Assembly (NCBI GenBank): GCA_002811645.1
Contig: PDIP01000074.1
Coordinates: forward strand, 1-46,457
Origin: Corallochytrium limacisporum
Taxonomy: Eukaryota; Opisthokonta
DNA length: 46,457 bases
Direction: 5' to 3'
Numbering within the stretch: the first letter of the stretch is position 1; the number at the start of each line of letters is the position of its first letter. The notes under the pieces were generated by a model, which saw only the letters and a list, made by a program, of their open reading frames with translations, was not told the DNA's origin and searched no databases. Shown piece after piece: positions 46,442 to 46,457 of the stretch. A program made the position numbers and the translations under genes.

Positions 46442-46457
46442 CACTTAGGGTTAGGGT
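46442..46457 (+). repeat. TTAGGG telomere-like terminal repeat
   Basis: The last bases read CTTAGGGTTAGGGT, two TTAGGG units in the G-rich orientation expected at a right-hand chromosome end. Their location at the very end of the sequence makes a true telomere-proximal end plausible, though two units alone are weak. Confidence 0.5.

Noticed and set aside
1-46457. CRISPR array, insertion sequence, rRNA or bacterial operon structure
   Set aside because: No spaced short repeats, transposase, rRNA-like sequence or ribosome-binding-site-linked gene strings were seen. The gene content is nuclear eukaryotic.

Overview
The window reads as a nuclear contig of a unicellular eukaryote with very few introns. 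It encodes about twenty proteins, nearly all from single uninterrupted reading frames of up to 879 codons. They include eukaryote-only machinery: the ribosome-biogenesis factors BOP1/Erb1 and IMP3, RNA polymerase subunit RPB6, ESCRT-III Snf7/CHMP4, the ER protein VAP, mitochondrial ATP synthase epsilon, a 2-oxoglutarate/malate carrier, proteasome chaperone PSMG4 and a cereblon homologue. The right end is TTAGGG-type telomere-like sequence and the left end a CCCTCA variant. The lineage cannot be fixed by eye. A selenocysteine-encoded glutathione peroxidase rules out most higher fungi and land plants. A GLI/ZIC-type tandem CWCH2 zinc-finger protein and a neugrin/Rrg9-like protein lean towards an opisthokont relative or early-branching fungus. 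An intron-poor alga is not excluded.

Layout. Bases 1-9300 look subtelomeric: secreted proteins of unknown family, a small cysteine-rich secreted protein, a bacterial-like SDR, a degenerate direct and inverted repeat cluster (2.2-3.0 kb), an interstitial telomere-like motif and a broken or spliced gene with one convincing intron candidate. Bases 9300-27700 carry housekeeping genes: ATP15, PSMG4, BOP1, SNF7, VAP, the Sec-containing GPX, the oxoglutarate carrier and acetyl-CoA acetyltransferase. These are separated by long GC-rich intergenic stretches studded with 10-13 nt poly-C/poly-G tracts. Bases 27700-35400 are mostly non-coding around an eight-finger zinc-finger factor. Bases 35400-46457 are compact again: a membrane-anchored SDR, cereblon, IMP3, RPB6, a neugrin-like protein and a large unidentified helical protein ending about 120 bp from the TTAGGG repeats.

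How the genes relate. There are no operons. Neighbours are convergent or divergent single genes. Functional themes are mitochondrial energy metabolism and redox defence (ATP15, carrier, ACAT, GPX, neugrin-like), ribosome and RNA synthesis (BOP1, IMP3, RPB6) and protein turnover and membrane traffic (PSMG4, cereblon, SNF7, VAP).

The two strongest observations are the UGA-decoded glutathione peroxidase with a well-formed type II SECIS-like hairpin 231 nt after its stop codon, and a cereblon with all three tryptophans of the ligand cage but a changed first zinc-ligand pair and a very large insertion in its Lon-like domain. A third is the recurrent C-tract found upstream of about eight housekeeping genes on their sense strand.
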